Shown here: positions 1 to 8,418 of the stretch, piece by piece
How positions within the stretch are numbered: the stretch's first letter is position 1
How the letters are laid out: each line of letters opens with the position of its first letter
NCBI GenBank assembly: GCA_017551625.1
Contig: JAFZLF010000010.1
Coordinates: forward strand, 1 to 64,000
DNA length: 64,000 nt
DNA from: Clostridiales bacterium
GTDB lineage: Bacteria > Bacillota > Clostridia > Saccharofermentanales > Saccharofermentanaceae
Direction: 5' to 3'
The notes under the pieces: generated by a model
The model's input: only the letters and a program-made list of their open reading frames with translations
Databases searched by the model: none
Told to the model about the DNA's origin: nothing
Program-made: the position numbers and the translations under genes

Positions 1-106
1 CGTTCGGCTGCTGCTGTGTCAACGCACGACGGGAAACCTGTGAACGCGTGATGCTGATCTTTCTGCCGAAATGAGTATCTTTCTGACAGATCTCACACTT
101 TGCCAT
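1..106 (-). CDS. rpmB: Large ribosomal subunit protein bL28, 5' part only (rpmB)
   Basis: The minus strand reads MAKCEICQK, then FGRKIS and RRALTQQQPN before it leaves the window, so only the first 35 codons are present. The MAKCEICxK start with FGxKxS fits the zinc-binding N-terminus of ribosomal protein L28, which sits near the exit-tunnel side of the 50S subunit. A TAGGAGGTGT ribosome binding site lies just upstream of the ATG (positions 111-120), and the gene has its own promoter behind rnfB. Because the C-terminal half is outside the window, the family call rests on the N-terminus alone. Confidence 0.72.
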   Translation of the reverse strand, partial: MAKCEICQKDTHFGRKISITRSQVSRRALTQQQPN

Positions 107-159
107 GTAAACACCTCCTATGTGCTATAAATACGCGACCTAAATAACGCGCGAACAAA

Positions 160-188
160 ATCATATCACAGATTTCACGCGTGTGCAA
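160..188 (-). promoter_or_regulatory. Promoter of rpmB
   Basis: On the minus strand TTGCAC (183-188) and TATGAT (160-165) are separated by 17 bp, a good sigma-A spacing. It lies between the rnfB stop and the rpmB start, so rpmB need not depend on rnf read-through. Confidence 0.65.
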
Positions 189-194
189 TAGATT

Positions 195-1061
195 TTACGA
201 TTTTTCTGACGGCTTCACGCTCGGCTCCGCAGATGCCACGCTGCTTCGTGCGGCGCCGGCGTGCAGGAAAGCGATCGCGTGGGTCGGACATCCGTTTACG
301 CAGGCATCACAGTGGATGCATTTGGTCTGGTCGATGACGGCGAGCGATTCGCGCATCGAGATAGCGCCCTGCGGACAGGAACGGACGCACTTCTGGCATC
401 CGATACAGCCGATGCTGCAGTTCTTTCTGGTTCTGGCACCCGGCCACTCGTTCTGACAGCGTACGGCAACGGTAGCCGTAACCGGCATGAGCTCGAGAAG
501 CTTCTTCGGGCAGACCTTGACGCACTGGCCGCAGCCGTGGCAGAGTGCCCGGTCGACGGAGACGATGCCGTCCTTGAGTTTCAGCGCGCCGAAGGCACAG
601 ACCGCTGTGCAGTCGCCGAAGCCCAGACATCCGAATGTACAGGAGTTCGGTCCGCCGAGGAGACCCGCCGCCGCGTGGCAGGAACTGGTCCCGAGGTAGA
701 CATATCGCTTGCTGGTCTGCTCGCAGGTGCCCTGGCAGCGAAGCACCGCGACCTTCTTTTCGGGGATGGCGGCCTCTTTTCCGAGAATCTGCGCGATCTC
801 ACGCGCGCAGTCCACACCGCCGACGGCGCAGAGCGCGGTATTTGTTCCGTTCTTCGAGAGATAATCCGCGTAACCCTCACATCCGGCAAATCCGCATCCA
901 CCGCAGTTGGCGCCCGGCAGCGCTTCGAGGATCTTCTCCTTGGTCTCGTTTTTTTCTACGGCAAAAGCTCTGGAGACGAGCACGATCAGAAGTCCCAGCA
1001 GGAGTGCGATCCCCAGCATGATGCCGGTAGGTATGAGTATGTTCGTTAATGTCTGAGGCAT
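195..1061 (-). CDS. rnfB: Rnf complex subunit B, ferredoxin-type iron-sulfur protein
   Basis: RnfB takes electrons from reduced ferredoxin and passes them into the membrane Rnf complex (ferredoxin:NAD+ oxidoreductase coupled to ion export). A single N-terminal membrane helix (about residues 8-32) is followed by a CxxCxxxxC cluster (about residues 53-61 plus a Cys near 78) typical of the RnfB Fe4S4 domain, then several ferredoxin-like CxxCxxCxxxCP motifs in the C-terminal half. The start at 1061 is preferred because GGAGG lies 9 bp upstream; an in-frame ATG at 1067 and a TTG at 1070 sit too close to that site. It is the last gene of the rnfCDGEAB operon, and its 5' end abuts the rnfA stop. Confidence 0.93.
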   Translation of the reverse strand: MPQTLTNILIPTGIMLGIALLLGLLIVLVSRAFAVEKNETKEKILEALPGANCGGCGFAGCEGYADYLSKNGTNTALCAVGGVDCAREIAQILGKEAAIPEKKVAVLRCQGTCEQTSKRYVYLGTSSCHAAAGLLGGPNSCTFGCLGFGDCTAVCAFGALKLKDGIVSVDRALCHGCGQCVKVCPKKLLELMPVTATVAVRCQNEWPGARTRKNCSIGCIGCQKCVRSCPQGAISMRESLAVIDQTKCIHCDACVNGCPTHAIAFLHAGAARSSVASAEPSVKPSEKS

Positions 1062-1066
1062 ATTCA

Positions 1067-1663
1067 TCAACCTCCAAACAGATTCTCAACCAGGCCCTTA
1101 AAGCCAAGGAAGGATACCGCGACGAGCGACGCGGAGATCAGTGTGATCGGCAGACCCTTTAGCGCTTCCGGCACATCGGCCTTATCGATCCGGGAACGCA
1201 CGCCCGAGAAGAGGAACAGCGAGAGGGTAAAGCCGATACCGGCGCCGAGGGCGTTGACCATCGACTCGGCGAAGGTGTAGTTCTGGTTGATGTTGAGGAT
1301 CGTTACGCCCAGCACCGCGCAGTTGGTCGTAATCAGCGGAAGGTAGATGCCGAGCGCCTTATGAAGCGGCGGCATGGACTTCTTCATGATCATCTCGATC
1401 ATCTGCACGAGGGCGGCTATAACGAGGATGAAGACCAGGGTCTGGAGATACCCGAGTTTCAAGGGGTTAAGGAGCAGGTGCTGGATCGGCCAGGTGATCG
1501 CGGAGGCGACCAGCATGACACATACGACGGCACCGGACATACCCATCGCCGTCTTTAAGTTTTTCGAGACGCCGAGGAACGAGCAGATACCCATGAACTT
1601 CGAAAGAACGAAGTTGTCGACGAGGATCGCGGAGAAGATGATGATCAGAAATTCTTTGGTCAT
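1067..1663 (-). CDS. rnfA: Rnf complex subunit A, integral membrane protein
   Basis: A 198-residue, very hydrophobic protein with about six membrane helices. It begins MTKEFLIIIFSAILVDNFVL, and the family hallmark NFVLSKFMGICSFLGVS is present, with LPLITTNCAVLG around the middle. RnfA pairs with RnfE in inverted topology to form part of the membrane electron and ion path. The ATG at 1663 has a GGAGGAG ribosome binding site, and the gene follows rnfE by a few bases. Length and motif order match the family. Confidence 0.95.
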   Translation of the reverse strand: MTKEFLIIIFSAILVDNFVLSKFMGICSFLGVSKNLKTAMGMSGAVVCVMLVASAITWPIQHLLLNPLKLGYLQTLVFILVIAALVQMIEMIMKKSMPPLHKALGIYLPLITTNCAVLGVTILNINQNYTFAESMVNALGAGIGFTLSLFLFSGVRSRIDKADVPEALKGLPITLISASLVAVSFLGFKGLVENLFGG

Positions 1664-1666
1664 GAT

Positions 1667-2437
1667 TTACTCCTCCTTTCCCTTACAGAGACTACAGCCG
1701 GCACAGGACAGGCAGTCGCTGCTGCTCGATGTACCGCACGGAGACGGTTCCTTCGACGAGGTGTGCTTCTCCTGCTTCTTCATGATGATCTGTACCAGAC
1801 AGATGCAGATGCCGAATACGAAGAAGCCTCCCGGTGGGAGCATGAAGAACATCATGGGCTCGAAAACCGTGCCGAAGAGCGGAAGCTGCATGTCGAAGAA
1901 CGTCCCGCAACCCAGGATCTCGCGGATGGTGCCCATGAGAAGGAGCGCCAGAGTAAAGCCGACACCCATCGAGAATCCGTCGAGGATACTCGGTAGGACC
2001 TTCTGCTTACTTGCGAAGGTCTCCGCGCGGGCGAGCAGGATGCAGTTTACAACGATCAAGGGGATGTAGATACCGAGCGACTCGTTGAGCGCCGGAAGAT
2101 AAGCGGAGATCGTCATCTGCACGATGGTCACGAATGTCGCGATGATCGTGATAAAGGCCGGAATACGGACCTTGTTCGGGATGACATTTCGAAGAAGTGA
2201 TATGATCGCTTCTGACGCTGTGAGCACAAAGAGCACGGCCAGCCCCATGAACAGCGAAGACTTTGCCGAAATCGTGACGGCCAGCAGCGGACAGGTACCG
2301 AGGACCAGACGGAGGGCCGGGTTCTCGAAAAGGACACCGTTCAGGAAGATATACTTCGGCGTGTATTTGCTCTTTTTCTCGGCGAGACGCTCATCCGGTG
2401 AACGGTAGGTGACATCTTTCATCTTATTCTCGCTCAT
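1667..2437 (-). CDS. rnfE: Rnf complex subunit E with extra N- and C-terminal tails
   Basis: The core (from about residue 33, FLNGVLFENPALRLVLGTCP) is a standard RnfE membrane protein with six hydrophobic segments and the LPLIVVNC-like motif. At 256 residues it is longer than the usual 200-210. There is a charged N-terminal extension of about 27 residues and a C-terminal tail of about 35 residues containing five cysteines, four of them in the pattern CxxCxxCxxC (CLSCAGCSLC). The tail is Ser- and Cys-rich and unlike the rest of the protein. ATG at 2437 is preceded by AAAGGGGGC. The function of the Cys tail is unknown; metal or cluster binding is only a possibility. Confidence 0.93.
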   Translation of the reverse strand: MSENKMKDVTYRSPDERLAEKKSKYTPKYIFLNGVLFENPALRLVLGTCPLLAVTISAKSSLFMGLAVLFVLTASEAIISLLRNVIPNKVRIPAFITIIATFVTIVQMTISAYLPALNESLGIYIPLIVVNCILLARAETFASKQKVLPSILDGFSMGVGFTLALLLMGTIREILGCGTFFDMQLPLFGTVFEPMMFFMLPPGGFFVFGICICLVQIIMKKQEKHTSSKEPSPCGTSSSSDCLSCAGCSLCKGKEE

Positions 2438-3024
2438 TAGATCAGCCCCCTTTCCTTAAACAACTGATAGGCTTCCCGGGCCCGGTTGATGCACCCGGTC
2501 GCGGCGCGGGAAGAGATAGTCGCACCGGAAACGGCGGAGACGTCTCTGTTCAGAACGATCTCCGAATCGGTGGAAAGACCGGTGAATCCGTCGAGGAACG
2601 GACGCCCTTCGACTTCTTTACCTAGCTTCGGTGTATCCGAGGCGGCGGTGGCGATGACCATGACGATATTGCCGTCTGCGCTGATGCCTGTTGTCGTGAC
2701 GATCTTGCCGGCATATCCGAATCCGGAGTTCACGAAGATGTAGCCGAGCAGGGTACCGTCGGCGGCATAGGCGGTGTACACCTCATCCGGGGCGATGCCC
2801 TTCTGCGCAAGTTCAGAGGAGATCGCATCCGAATACTGGAAGGTCTCGAACGAGCGGGCTTCCGGGAAGATGGTGAGTTTTCTCTCCTGTGCGCCTTCTT
2901 CCTCCTGCTTGGCGATGGCATTCTTTGTCATGGAATAGGTGCCGGCCAGAAGGAAGACACAGATGCCGCAGATGAGGGCGAGGATCAGAGCGGGGAGAAA
3001 GTCTTTGAACTTAAACTTTTGCAT
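2437..3024 (-). CDS. rnfG: Rnf complex subunit G, covalent FMN protein
   Basis: RnfG carries a covalently bound FMN and faces the outside of the membrane. There is one N-terminal helix (residues 10-30, LPALILALICGICVFLLAG), and near the C-terminus the flavinylation motif SGATISS in which the Thr receives FMN phosphate. Length of 195 residues is normal. The start at 3024 has a GGTGAAGGA ribosome binding site and lies inside the end of rnfD (14-bp overlap); its stop overlaps the rnfE start by one base, so the two are probably translationally coupled. Confidence 0.94.
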   Translation of the reverse strand: MQKFKFKDFLPALILALICGICVFLLAGTYSMTKNAIAKQEEEGAQERKLTIFPEARSFETFQYSDAISSELAQKGIAPDEVYTAYAADGTLLGYIFVNSGFGYAGKIVTTTGISADGNIVMVIATAASDTPKLGKEVEGRPFLDGFTGLSTDSEIVLNRDVSAVSGATISSRAATGCINRAREAYQLFKERGLI

Positions 3025-4021
3025 TTTCCTTCACCTCCCCGAATGGTTTTCCCATCGTCCAGTCATCGATATGCGGAGTCAGGATATTCATAAGGATGAT
3101 CGAGAACGAGACGCCCTCGGCCATGTTGCCGTAGTAGCGGATGAGGAACGTCAGGATGCCGCAGCCCATACCGAAGAGAAGCTTTCCCTTGGTGGTGAGC
3201 GGCGAAGTGACATAGTCGGTCGCCATGAAGAATGCACCGAGGATCAGACCGCCCGACAGGAGCATATAGAGGCTCTCGTGGAAGAGATCGGCCCATCCCT
3301 GCGAGGTGAGAAGATCACCGGAGAAATTAAATACATTCGAGTGGCCGAAGAAGAATACCAGCAGGAAGAACGTGCCGATATAGGCCATCGGGATCCACGG
3401 ACGGATGACGTGGCGGACCATGAGGTAGACGGCGCCGATCAGAAGTGCCAGGATACAGACTTCACCGATACATCCGGCCTTATCACCGATAAAGAGCTTC
3501 CAGAGCGAAGGGGCATCCGGTGCCTTGATCTGTGTAAGTGGCGTTGCGGAGGAGACCGCATCCACGGACTTCAGACTGTACCATTCGCCGACGCGCACGA
3601 CCCATGAGGTCATGGCTTTCGGGAAAGCGATGACCAGGAAGATACGTGCCGCGATGGCGGGGTTGACGAAGTTGTTGCCGATGCCGCCGAACATCTGCTT
3701 GACGACGACGATGGCGAAGGCCGCACCGATGACGACCATGTAGATCGGGATCGATACCGGCAGGTTCATGGCCAGCAGAAGTCCGGTCACGACTGCCGAG
3801 AGATCCGAGATCGTATTGTTTCTTTTCATGACACGGCGGGAAAGATACTCGAAGATCACGCACGATGCGACACTGACCATCGTGACCAGGACCGCGCGGA
3901 TCCCGAAGTAGTACCAGCCGGCGATCGTCGCGGGAAGAAGGGCGATGATGACGTCGAGCATGATCGACTGGGTCGTAGCCTTATCCCGGACGTGTGGGGA
4001 GTGTGAGACCTGAAGTTTCAT
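3011..4021 (-). CDS. rnfD: Rnf complex subunit D, membrane FMN protein
   Basis: RnfD (336 residues here) is a multi-helix membrane subunit that binds FMN covalently. It opens MKLQVSHSPHVRDKATTQSI, the typical RnfD start, and contains the segment AVSSATPLTQ where the Thr is the likely flavin attachment residue. A longer upstream reading frame exists, but the ATG at 4021 has an AAGGAGGTTC ribosome binding site and overlaps the rnfC stop as ATGA, so it is chosen. About nine hydrophobic segments are visible. Confidence 0.95.
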   Translation of the reverse strand: MKLQVSHSPHVRDKATTQSIMLDVIIALLPATIAGWYYFGIRAVLVTMVSVASCVIFEYLSRRVMKRNNTISDLSAVVTGLLLAMNLPVSIPIYMVVIGAAFAIVVVKQMFGGIGNNFVNPAIAARIFLVIAFPKAMTSWVVRVGEWYSLKSVDAVSSATPLTQIKAPDAPSLWKLFIGDKAGCIGEVCILALLIGAVYLMVRHVIRPWIPMAYIGTFFLLVFFFGHSNVFNFSGDLLTSQGWADLFHESLYMLLSGGLILGAFFMATDYVTSPLTTKGKLLFGMGCGILTFLIRYYGNMAEGVSFSIILMNILTPHIDDWTMGKPFGEVKENAKV

Positions 4022-5421
4022 GAGGGCGAAGAACCTCCTTTTTGCTGGGATGCGGCGAGGAGTTCCTGTTCCTTCTTGATGCGGGCGCGCTCGGCCCGTA
4101 CCATGACCTTGCCGTTCTTGATGCTCTGGGTAAGGAAGCGCTTCGAAGGACATGCATAAGTGCAGCATCCGCACTCGATGCAGTCCATCACGTGGTATTT
4201 CTCGAGCATCTCTGTATCACGCAGACGCGTCGCCTTGTCGATGCCGCATGGGATCAGATCCATCGGGCAGGAATTGACGCAGCGCGCACAACGGATACAG
4301 GGGGATTCCGGAGGAAGAGTGGTCTCTTCCGAACCGAAAACGAGGATCGCATTATTGGCCTTGATGATGCCGTGGTCGATGCGGTCGAGCGCGACACCCA
4401 TCATGGCGCCACCCATGATGATCTTCTTCGGCTCTTCACGTGTGCCGCCGGCGGCCTCGATAATGTCCTGGATACGCGCGCCGATCGGGACGATGAAGTT
4501 GCCCGGAGTATTGAGGGCGGAACCGTCGAGCGTCATACGTTTTCTCGTGAGCGGGATACCTTCCTTAAGGTACAGTCCGATGAAACGGAGCGTACTGACG
4601 TTCATGACGAGGGTATGCACATCGATCGGAAGTTTTCCCGGAGGAACTTTACGGCCGGTGAGCGTATAGATCAGCATCTTCTCCGCGCCCTGCGGATAGA
4701 TGGTCTTAAGCGTCCGGACCTCGATGTCCGGATGCTTGCCGGTCTTATAGATGCGCTTCTTGATCTCGTGAGAGAAGATGCGCGTAACGAGGGGCTTGTT
4801 GTCCTCGACGCCGATGATCGTCTTCGGGATCTCGAGCCACTTCATGACCTCGAGGATACCGTCGATGATATCGTCCGGATGCTCGCAGATCTGACGGTAG
4901 TCCGCCGTGATATACGGCTCGCACTCGGCGGCATTCACGATCAGGGTATCCGGCATCTTGTTCTTCGGAGGATTGATTTTAATATATGTAGGAAAAGCGG
5001 CGCCGCCAAGACCGACCAGTCCGGAGTCCCGGATCATCTGTACAAAGTCCTCGAAGGACTCGACCTTCGGCGGCTTGCAGAACGGGTTGATGGTGTGGTT
5101 AAAATCGGACTCGATACGGACGGCTTCCACAGGCGCGCCGTTTGCGGAAACGACATAGTGCACTTCTTTTACGGTGCCGGAAATACTTGAGTGGATCGGC
5201 ACGGACATCGGCTTGTCCGCGCGTCCGACCAGCGTGCCCACATCGACGTGATCACCGGGCTTGACGACGCAAGTACAGGGAGGACCGATGTGCTGTTGCA
5301 TCAGGAGCTCCACTTCTTTAAAACCGTGAAGATGGATGGAAGGTAGGACGTCGGTATTCTTATTGCCGAGAGGATGGACGCCTCCGGCAAAAGCGTGTAA
5401 CGAACGTAGAGGTAGAGGCAT
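4018..5421 (-). CDS. rnfC: Rnf complex subunit C, NADH-binding iron-sulfur subunit
   Basis: RnfC is the soluble subunit that holds NADH, FMN and two Fe4S4 clusters. It starts with a biotin/lipoyl-like barrel region (AGGVHPLGNKNT), continues with the Complex I 51-kDa-like fold including GLGGAAFPTYIK (about residue 138), and ends with two CxxCxxCxxxCP motifs (CIRCARCVNSCP and CIECGCCTYACP). Length of 467 is normal. It is the first gene of the operon rnfCDGEAB, the usual clostridial order. No clear sigma-A promoter was recognised between its start and the terminator at 5482-5521. Confidence 0.95.
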   Translation of the reverse strand: MPLPLRSLHAFAGGVHPLGNKNTDVLPSIHLHGFKEVELLMQQHIGPPCTCVVKPGDHVDVGTLVGRADKPMSVPIHSSISGTVKEVHYVVSANGAPVEAVRIESDFNHTINPFCKPPKVESFEDFVQMIRDSGLVGLGGAAFPTYIKINPPKNKMPDTLIVNAAECEPYITADYRQICEHPDDIIDGILEVMKWLEIPKTIIGVEDNKPLVTRIFSHEIKKRIYKTGKHPDIEVRTLKTIYPQGAEKMLIYTLTGRKVPPGKLPIDVHTLVMNVSTLRFIGLYLKEGIPLTRKRMTLDGSALNTPGNFIVPIGARIQDIIEAAGGTREEPKKIIMGGAMMGVALDRIDHGIIKANNAILVFGSEETTLPPESPCIRCARCVNSCPMDLIPCGIDKATRLRDTEMLEKYHVMDCIECGCCTYACPSKRFLTQSIKNGKVMVRAERARIKKEQELLAASQQKGGSSPS

Positions 5422-5481
5422 AGGTGAAGTACCTGCTTTCTCCGAGTGTCTTATAAATCAAATTTTATCACATTAGAAAGC

Positions 5482-5521
5482 AAAAAGCAGAAATGATTTT
5501 CATTTCATTCCTGCTTTTTTT
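5482..5521 (-). terminator. Rho-independent terminator after the GH-like gene
   Basis: AAAAAGCAG and CTGCTTTTT arms with a second AT-rich stem (AAATGA/TTCATT) form a hairpin. On the minus strand it ends in a T run. It separates the secreted GH-like gene at 5545-6954 from rnfC. The symmetrical A/T ends mean it could also work on the plus strand. Confidence 0.75.
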
Positions 5522-5544
5522 GAGGTCGTTTTTGGCTGATCAGA

Positions 5545-6954
5545 TCACTCGTAGCGGTTCTCGTAGTTGCCGGCCGCGTTCCAGAGGATCCACTCGTTAT
5601 AGCCGGCATCGTAGATCGCCTGGATCTGTTGTTTTACTTCCGGCACCTTGTAGTTCAGGTGATTCGTGACCCATGTGGCGGTAAATGCCTGTACATATGG
5701 GCGTACCGTCGCATAACCTGTCGCCGAAGCAGCCTCTTTACCTGCAAGAAGAGCATTCTTCATGACTTCGTACGGGTAGAGGTCCGGATAATCGAAGTTC
5801 GTGCCGTTCAGGACGGTGTTTGTCGCATAATGGGAAGGGTAGAGCATCGGGCAGACCGCGTCTACGCCGGTAAGACCGACTGTGCTCCAGCCCTGGCCGA
5901 TGAGCTTTCCGTCGAGCTCACTGCTTAAGATGATGCCGAATACATCCGCGGTGACCGGGATGCCTGTCGGATCCTGGATGCGGCGGCGCGCCGTCTGCAG
6001 GAAGCGGTTGATGGCATCGATACGGGTCGGCGTAGAATCTTCGGGTCCGAAGTACGGGCTCTCGCCGCTCTTCGTGCTGATGGTCGGAAAACGCACATAG
6101 TCAAACTGGATCTCATCCACGCCACGCTCGATGGCCTCGAGAGCGATGTCGATAATGAAGTCCCATGCACGGGAATCGTATGGATTGACGAACATGTGGT
6201 AGCCTTCGAGCTTGAATCTCATCGTGTTTCCGGAACTGTCCTGGATACTCATCTCCGGATGGTTCTTCGCAAGTGACAGGTCGTTGAAGCACACGATACG
6301 GCCGATGACCTTGATGCCGTTCTCATGGCAACGCTTGACGACTGCGTCGAGATCGTAACAATTGGAGATGTAATTGCCCTTCTCTGTCCATGTCTCCTCT
6401 CCGGAGTCCTTATCACGGGAATACGAGTACAGGGTCATGGATTTGGCAAATTCGTTGTTGCTGTTAAAGAGGATGCCGTTGGCCTCGTCCTTCAGATCGA
6501 CCACAAAAGCATTGACGTCGGAACTGTTGGCGAGAGCGATATTGTCATCCATATGCGAAGCGGCGGCGACATAGATACCGTGCACTTCGTTATGCTGGAC
6601 GGGCTTGACTTCGGAAACGGCCGGAAGAGGTCCCCAGTATGCCTCGGCGAGGGCATTCTCGGGAAGGTATTCCTTGACTTCGACACCGGGGGCGGCAGAG
6701 GTGTCCGCCGGCTCAGTGGATCCACTGTTCTCCGATGAGCCGGACGGATCGATTCCCGAGACTGTCGCAACGGTTGTCGTCGTGGACGGGGAAGACTTCT
6801 TGGACTTTCCGCCACGGGCGATCAGGATGATCGCGCAGACGATGTCGGCAACAAACAAGATGACACAAAGCACGAACAGGATGGCGATCACCTTGCGGAG
6901 CAGATTGATACGCGCTCTCTTCTGTTCGCGTGACATTGGATATCCCATAAGCAT
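5545..6954 (-). CDS. Putative secreted glycoside hydrolase-like protein (DUF4015)
   Basis: A 469-residue protein with a short cytoplasmic N-terminus (SREQKRARINLLRK), one membrane anchor (about residues 19-45), a Ser/Thr-rich linker with acidic residues (about 50-95), and then a large TIM-barrel-like domain. Motifs include GIYVAAASHMDD, the VDEIQFDYVRFPT segment and FWE/WILWNAAGNY near the end, which match DUF4015 (COG1306), a family related to GH13/GH66-like barrels and sometimes annotated as putative glycosyl hydrolase. The substrate is unknown. It is transcribed alone from a consensus promoter at 6997-7025 and ended by the hairpin at 5482-5521. The first of three nearby ATGs is used; position 6936 is an alternative. 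Confidence 0.85.
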   Translation of the reverse strand: MLMGYPMSREQKRARINLLRKVIAILFVLCVILFVADIVCAIILIARGGKSKKSSPSTTTTVATVSGIDPSGSSENSGSTEPADTSAAPGVEVKEYLPENALAEAYWGPLPAVSEVKPVQHNEVHGIYVAAASHMDDNIALANSSDVNAFVVDLKDEANGILFNSNNEFAKSMTLYSYSRDKDSGEETWTEKGNYISNCYDLDAVVKRCHENGIKVIGRIVCFNDLSLAKNHPEMSIQDSSGNTMRFKLEGYHMFVNPYDSRAWDFIIDIALEAIERGVDEIQFDYVRFPTISTKSGESPYFGPEDSTPTRIDAINRFLQTARRRIQDPTGIPVTADVFGIILSSELDGKLIGQGWSTVGLTGVDAVCPMLYPSHYATNTVLNGTNFDYPDLYPYEVMKNALLAGKEAASATGYATVRPYVQAFTATWVTNHLNYKVPEVKQQIQAIYDAGYNEWILWNAAGNYENRYE

Positions 6955-6996
6955 ACCTTCACTTTACATAGATACTAGGCTATATAAACCCACCTA

Positions 6997-7025
6997 ATTA
7001 TATTAATAAACATATGCAATGGCAA
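6997..7025 (-). promoter_or_regulatory. Promoter of the DUF4015 gene
   Basis: On the minus strand TTGCCA (7020-7025) and TATAAT (6997-7002) are separated by 17 bp, with an AT-rich spacer. It is an almost perfect sigma-A promoter 43 bp upstream of the start codon. Confidence 0.75.
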
Positions 7026-7092
7026 GAAGACAGGGGAGCCCTAAGGCCCTTCACGGAAGAACTGTAACAGAAACGTAAAATACGTCTGCTCG

Positions 7093-7122
7093 TTGTCAGT
7101 TCCCGATCTGAAATGGTAAAAT
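7093..7122 (+). promoter_or_regulatory. Promoter of the Nudix-like gene
   Basis: TTGTCA (7093-7098) and TAAAAT (7117-7122) are 18 bp apart, about 33 bp upstream of the ATG at 7156. The region between 6955 and 7155 is divergent and holds this promoter and the opposing one. Confidence 0.65.
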
Positions 7123-7155
7123 AAAAGCATTAAAGATATTCGGGAGGGATAGCCG

Positions 7156-7569
7156 ATGCTGGAAAGAAATTGCGCAGGAGGAATCGTTTTCTATGGAGAT
7201 TCCGTACTTCTGCTTCAGAATGAGAAGGCCGACTGGTGCTTCCCGAAGGGCGTGATACGTACCGTCGAGAAGCCGGAAGACGTAGCGCTTCAGAGAGTCT
7301 CCTACGAGGCCGGTGTCGAGGCGAAGATCCTCTTCCCGGTGGGCCGCACAAACTACGAGTTCTACTCCATCACGAGACAGAGACCGGTATGCAATAAGAT
7401 CGTCTGGTACGTCATGCGCGCCGAGAGTGACAGCGTCACGCCGAACCCGGAACAGAACTTCAGCGACGGCGGATTCTACCCTGTCGAAGAAGCCCTCGAG
7501 AAGGTGACCTACAGTCAGGACAGATCTCTTCTTATGATGGCCTACCAGCGTTATAAAGAGCTCGTATAA
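7156..7569 (+). CDS. Nudix-fold protein with a degenerate Nudix box
   Basis: The 137-residue protein has the Nudix layout: AGGIVFYGDSVLLLQN strand pair, WCFPKGVI, then the Nudix helix. The canonical pattern Gx5Ex7REUxEExGU reads here as G-x5-E-x7-QRVSYEAGV. The position that is usually Glu in RE is Arg, and the first Glu of the EE pair is Tyr; only the last Glu is kept. These are metal-binding positions, so hydrolase activity may be altered or lost. A GGGAGGG ribosome binding site lies upstream. The IMPACT-family gene follows 21 bp downstream in the same operon. Confidence 0.8.
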   Translation: MLERNCAGGIVFYGDSVLLLQNEKADWCFPKGVIRTVEKPEDVALQRVSYEAGVEAKILFPVGRTNYEFYSITRQRPVCNKIVWYVMRAESDSVTPNPEQNFSDGGFYPVEEALEKVTYSQDRSLLMMAYQRYKELV

Positions 7570-7590
7570 CGCGAAAGGAACTGCCAAGTC

Positions 7591-8226
7591 GTGTCCCGTA
7601 CCACATGGAAAACGGTCGCATCCCAAGCCCGGATCGAATATGAAGTGAAGAAGTCCGTCTTTATCGCCGATGTTGCTCCTGTGCACTCCGGCGAAGAAGC
7701 GACGGACTTTCTGCGTAAGATCAAGAAAGAATTCCCCGATGCACGTCATCACGTCTACGCCTACCGCGCCGGCGACGAGGTCGTCGAGCAGCGCTACAGC
7801 GACGACGGTGAACCGCAGGGCACGGCCGGAATGCCGGTCCTCGAGGTTATCCGCCATCAGGAACTCGAGGATGTCATCTGTGTCGTTACCCGCTATTTCG
7901 GCGGGATTCTTCTCGGTACCGGGGGACTGACACGTGCCTACTCGACCTCGGCCGCGCAGGGTATCGAAGCGGCCGGACCGTGCCGCATGGCGATCCTCGA
8001 GCTTTATCTCGTCAAGCTTGATTACTCTCTATCCGAGCGCTTCCAGTACGCCGCGAAGAAAAGTGGTTTTGCCATAGGAGATATCCTCTACGAAGACCTC
8101 CCGATCGTGCCTGTGTACTGCGCAAAAGAAGAAAAAGAAAAACTCCTCACGTTGGTCAACGATATTACCGCGGCCCGAGCGCTGGTCACGCACATCGGTT
8201 CCTCGGCCGCAAAGATCGAAGAGTAA
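7591..8226 (+). CDS. YigZ/IMPACT family protein
   Basis: A 211-residue protein of the YigZ/IMPACT family (UPF0029). The N-terminal domain contains KKSVFIADVAPV, DARHHVYAYR and DDGEPQGTAGMPVLE, followed by VVTRYFGGILLGTGGL, the family signature. The C-terminal part fits the DUF1949 ferredoxin-like domain. In bacteria the biochemical role is unsettled; relatives interact with translation or act on IMPACT-type regulators. GTG is the start codon, with AAAGGA 14 bp upstream; no ATG fits. It is co-transcribed with the Nudix-like gene. Confidence 0.9.
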   Translation: MSRTTWKTVASQARIEYEVKKSVFIADVAPVHSGEEATDFLRKIKKEFPDARHHVYAYRAGDEVVEQRYSDDGEPQGTAGMPVLEVIRHQELEDVICVVTRYFGGILLGTGGLTRAYSTSAAQGIEAAGPCRMAILELYLVKLDYSLSERFQYAAKKSGFAIGDILYEDLPIVPVYCAKEEKEKLLTLVNDITAARALVTHIGSSAAKIEE

Positions 8227-8418
8227 TGACAAGGAAGGAGTAGGAGGACTACTTGCCCGATCGGGACAGAGTTTACTGTTTCTTTTCATTTTCTATAAGA
8301 AGGATCCCGCATTCTGCGATAATATAGTAGTGTGTCGGAGAATTGTCCGCGCGCCTGGTGAATAGAGGCGTCGCGGAGCCGGTCGATGGAGATCGGAAAG
8401 CAGGTGAGAGGCAGATCC

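Noticed and set aside
4042..5190. Long plus-strand reading frame inside rnfC
   Set aside because: Antisense shadow of rnfC, with Asp/Arg-rich composition typical of such frames.
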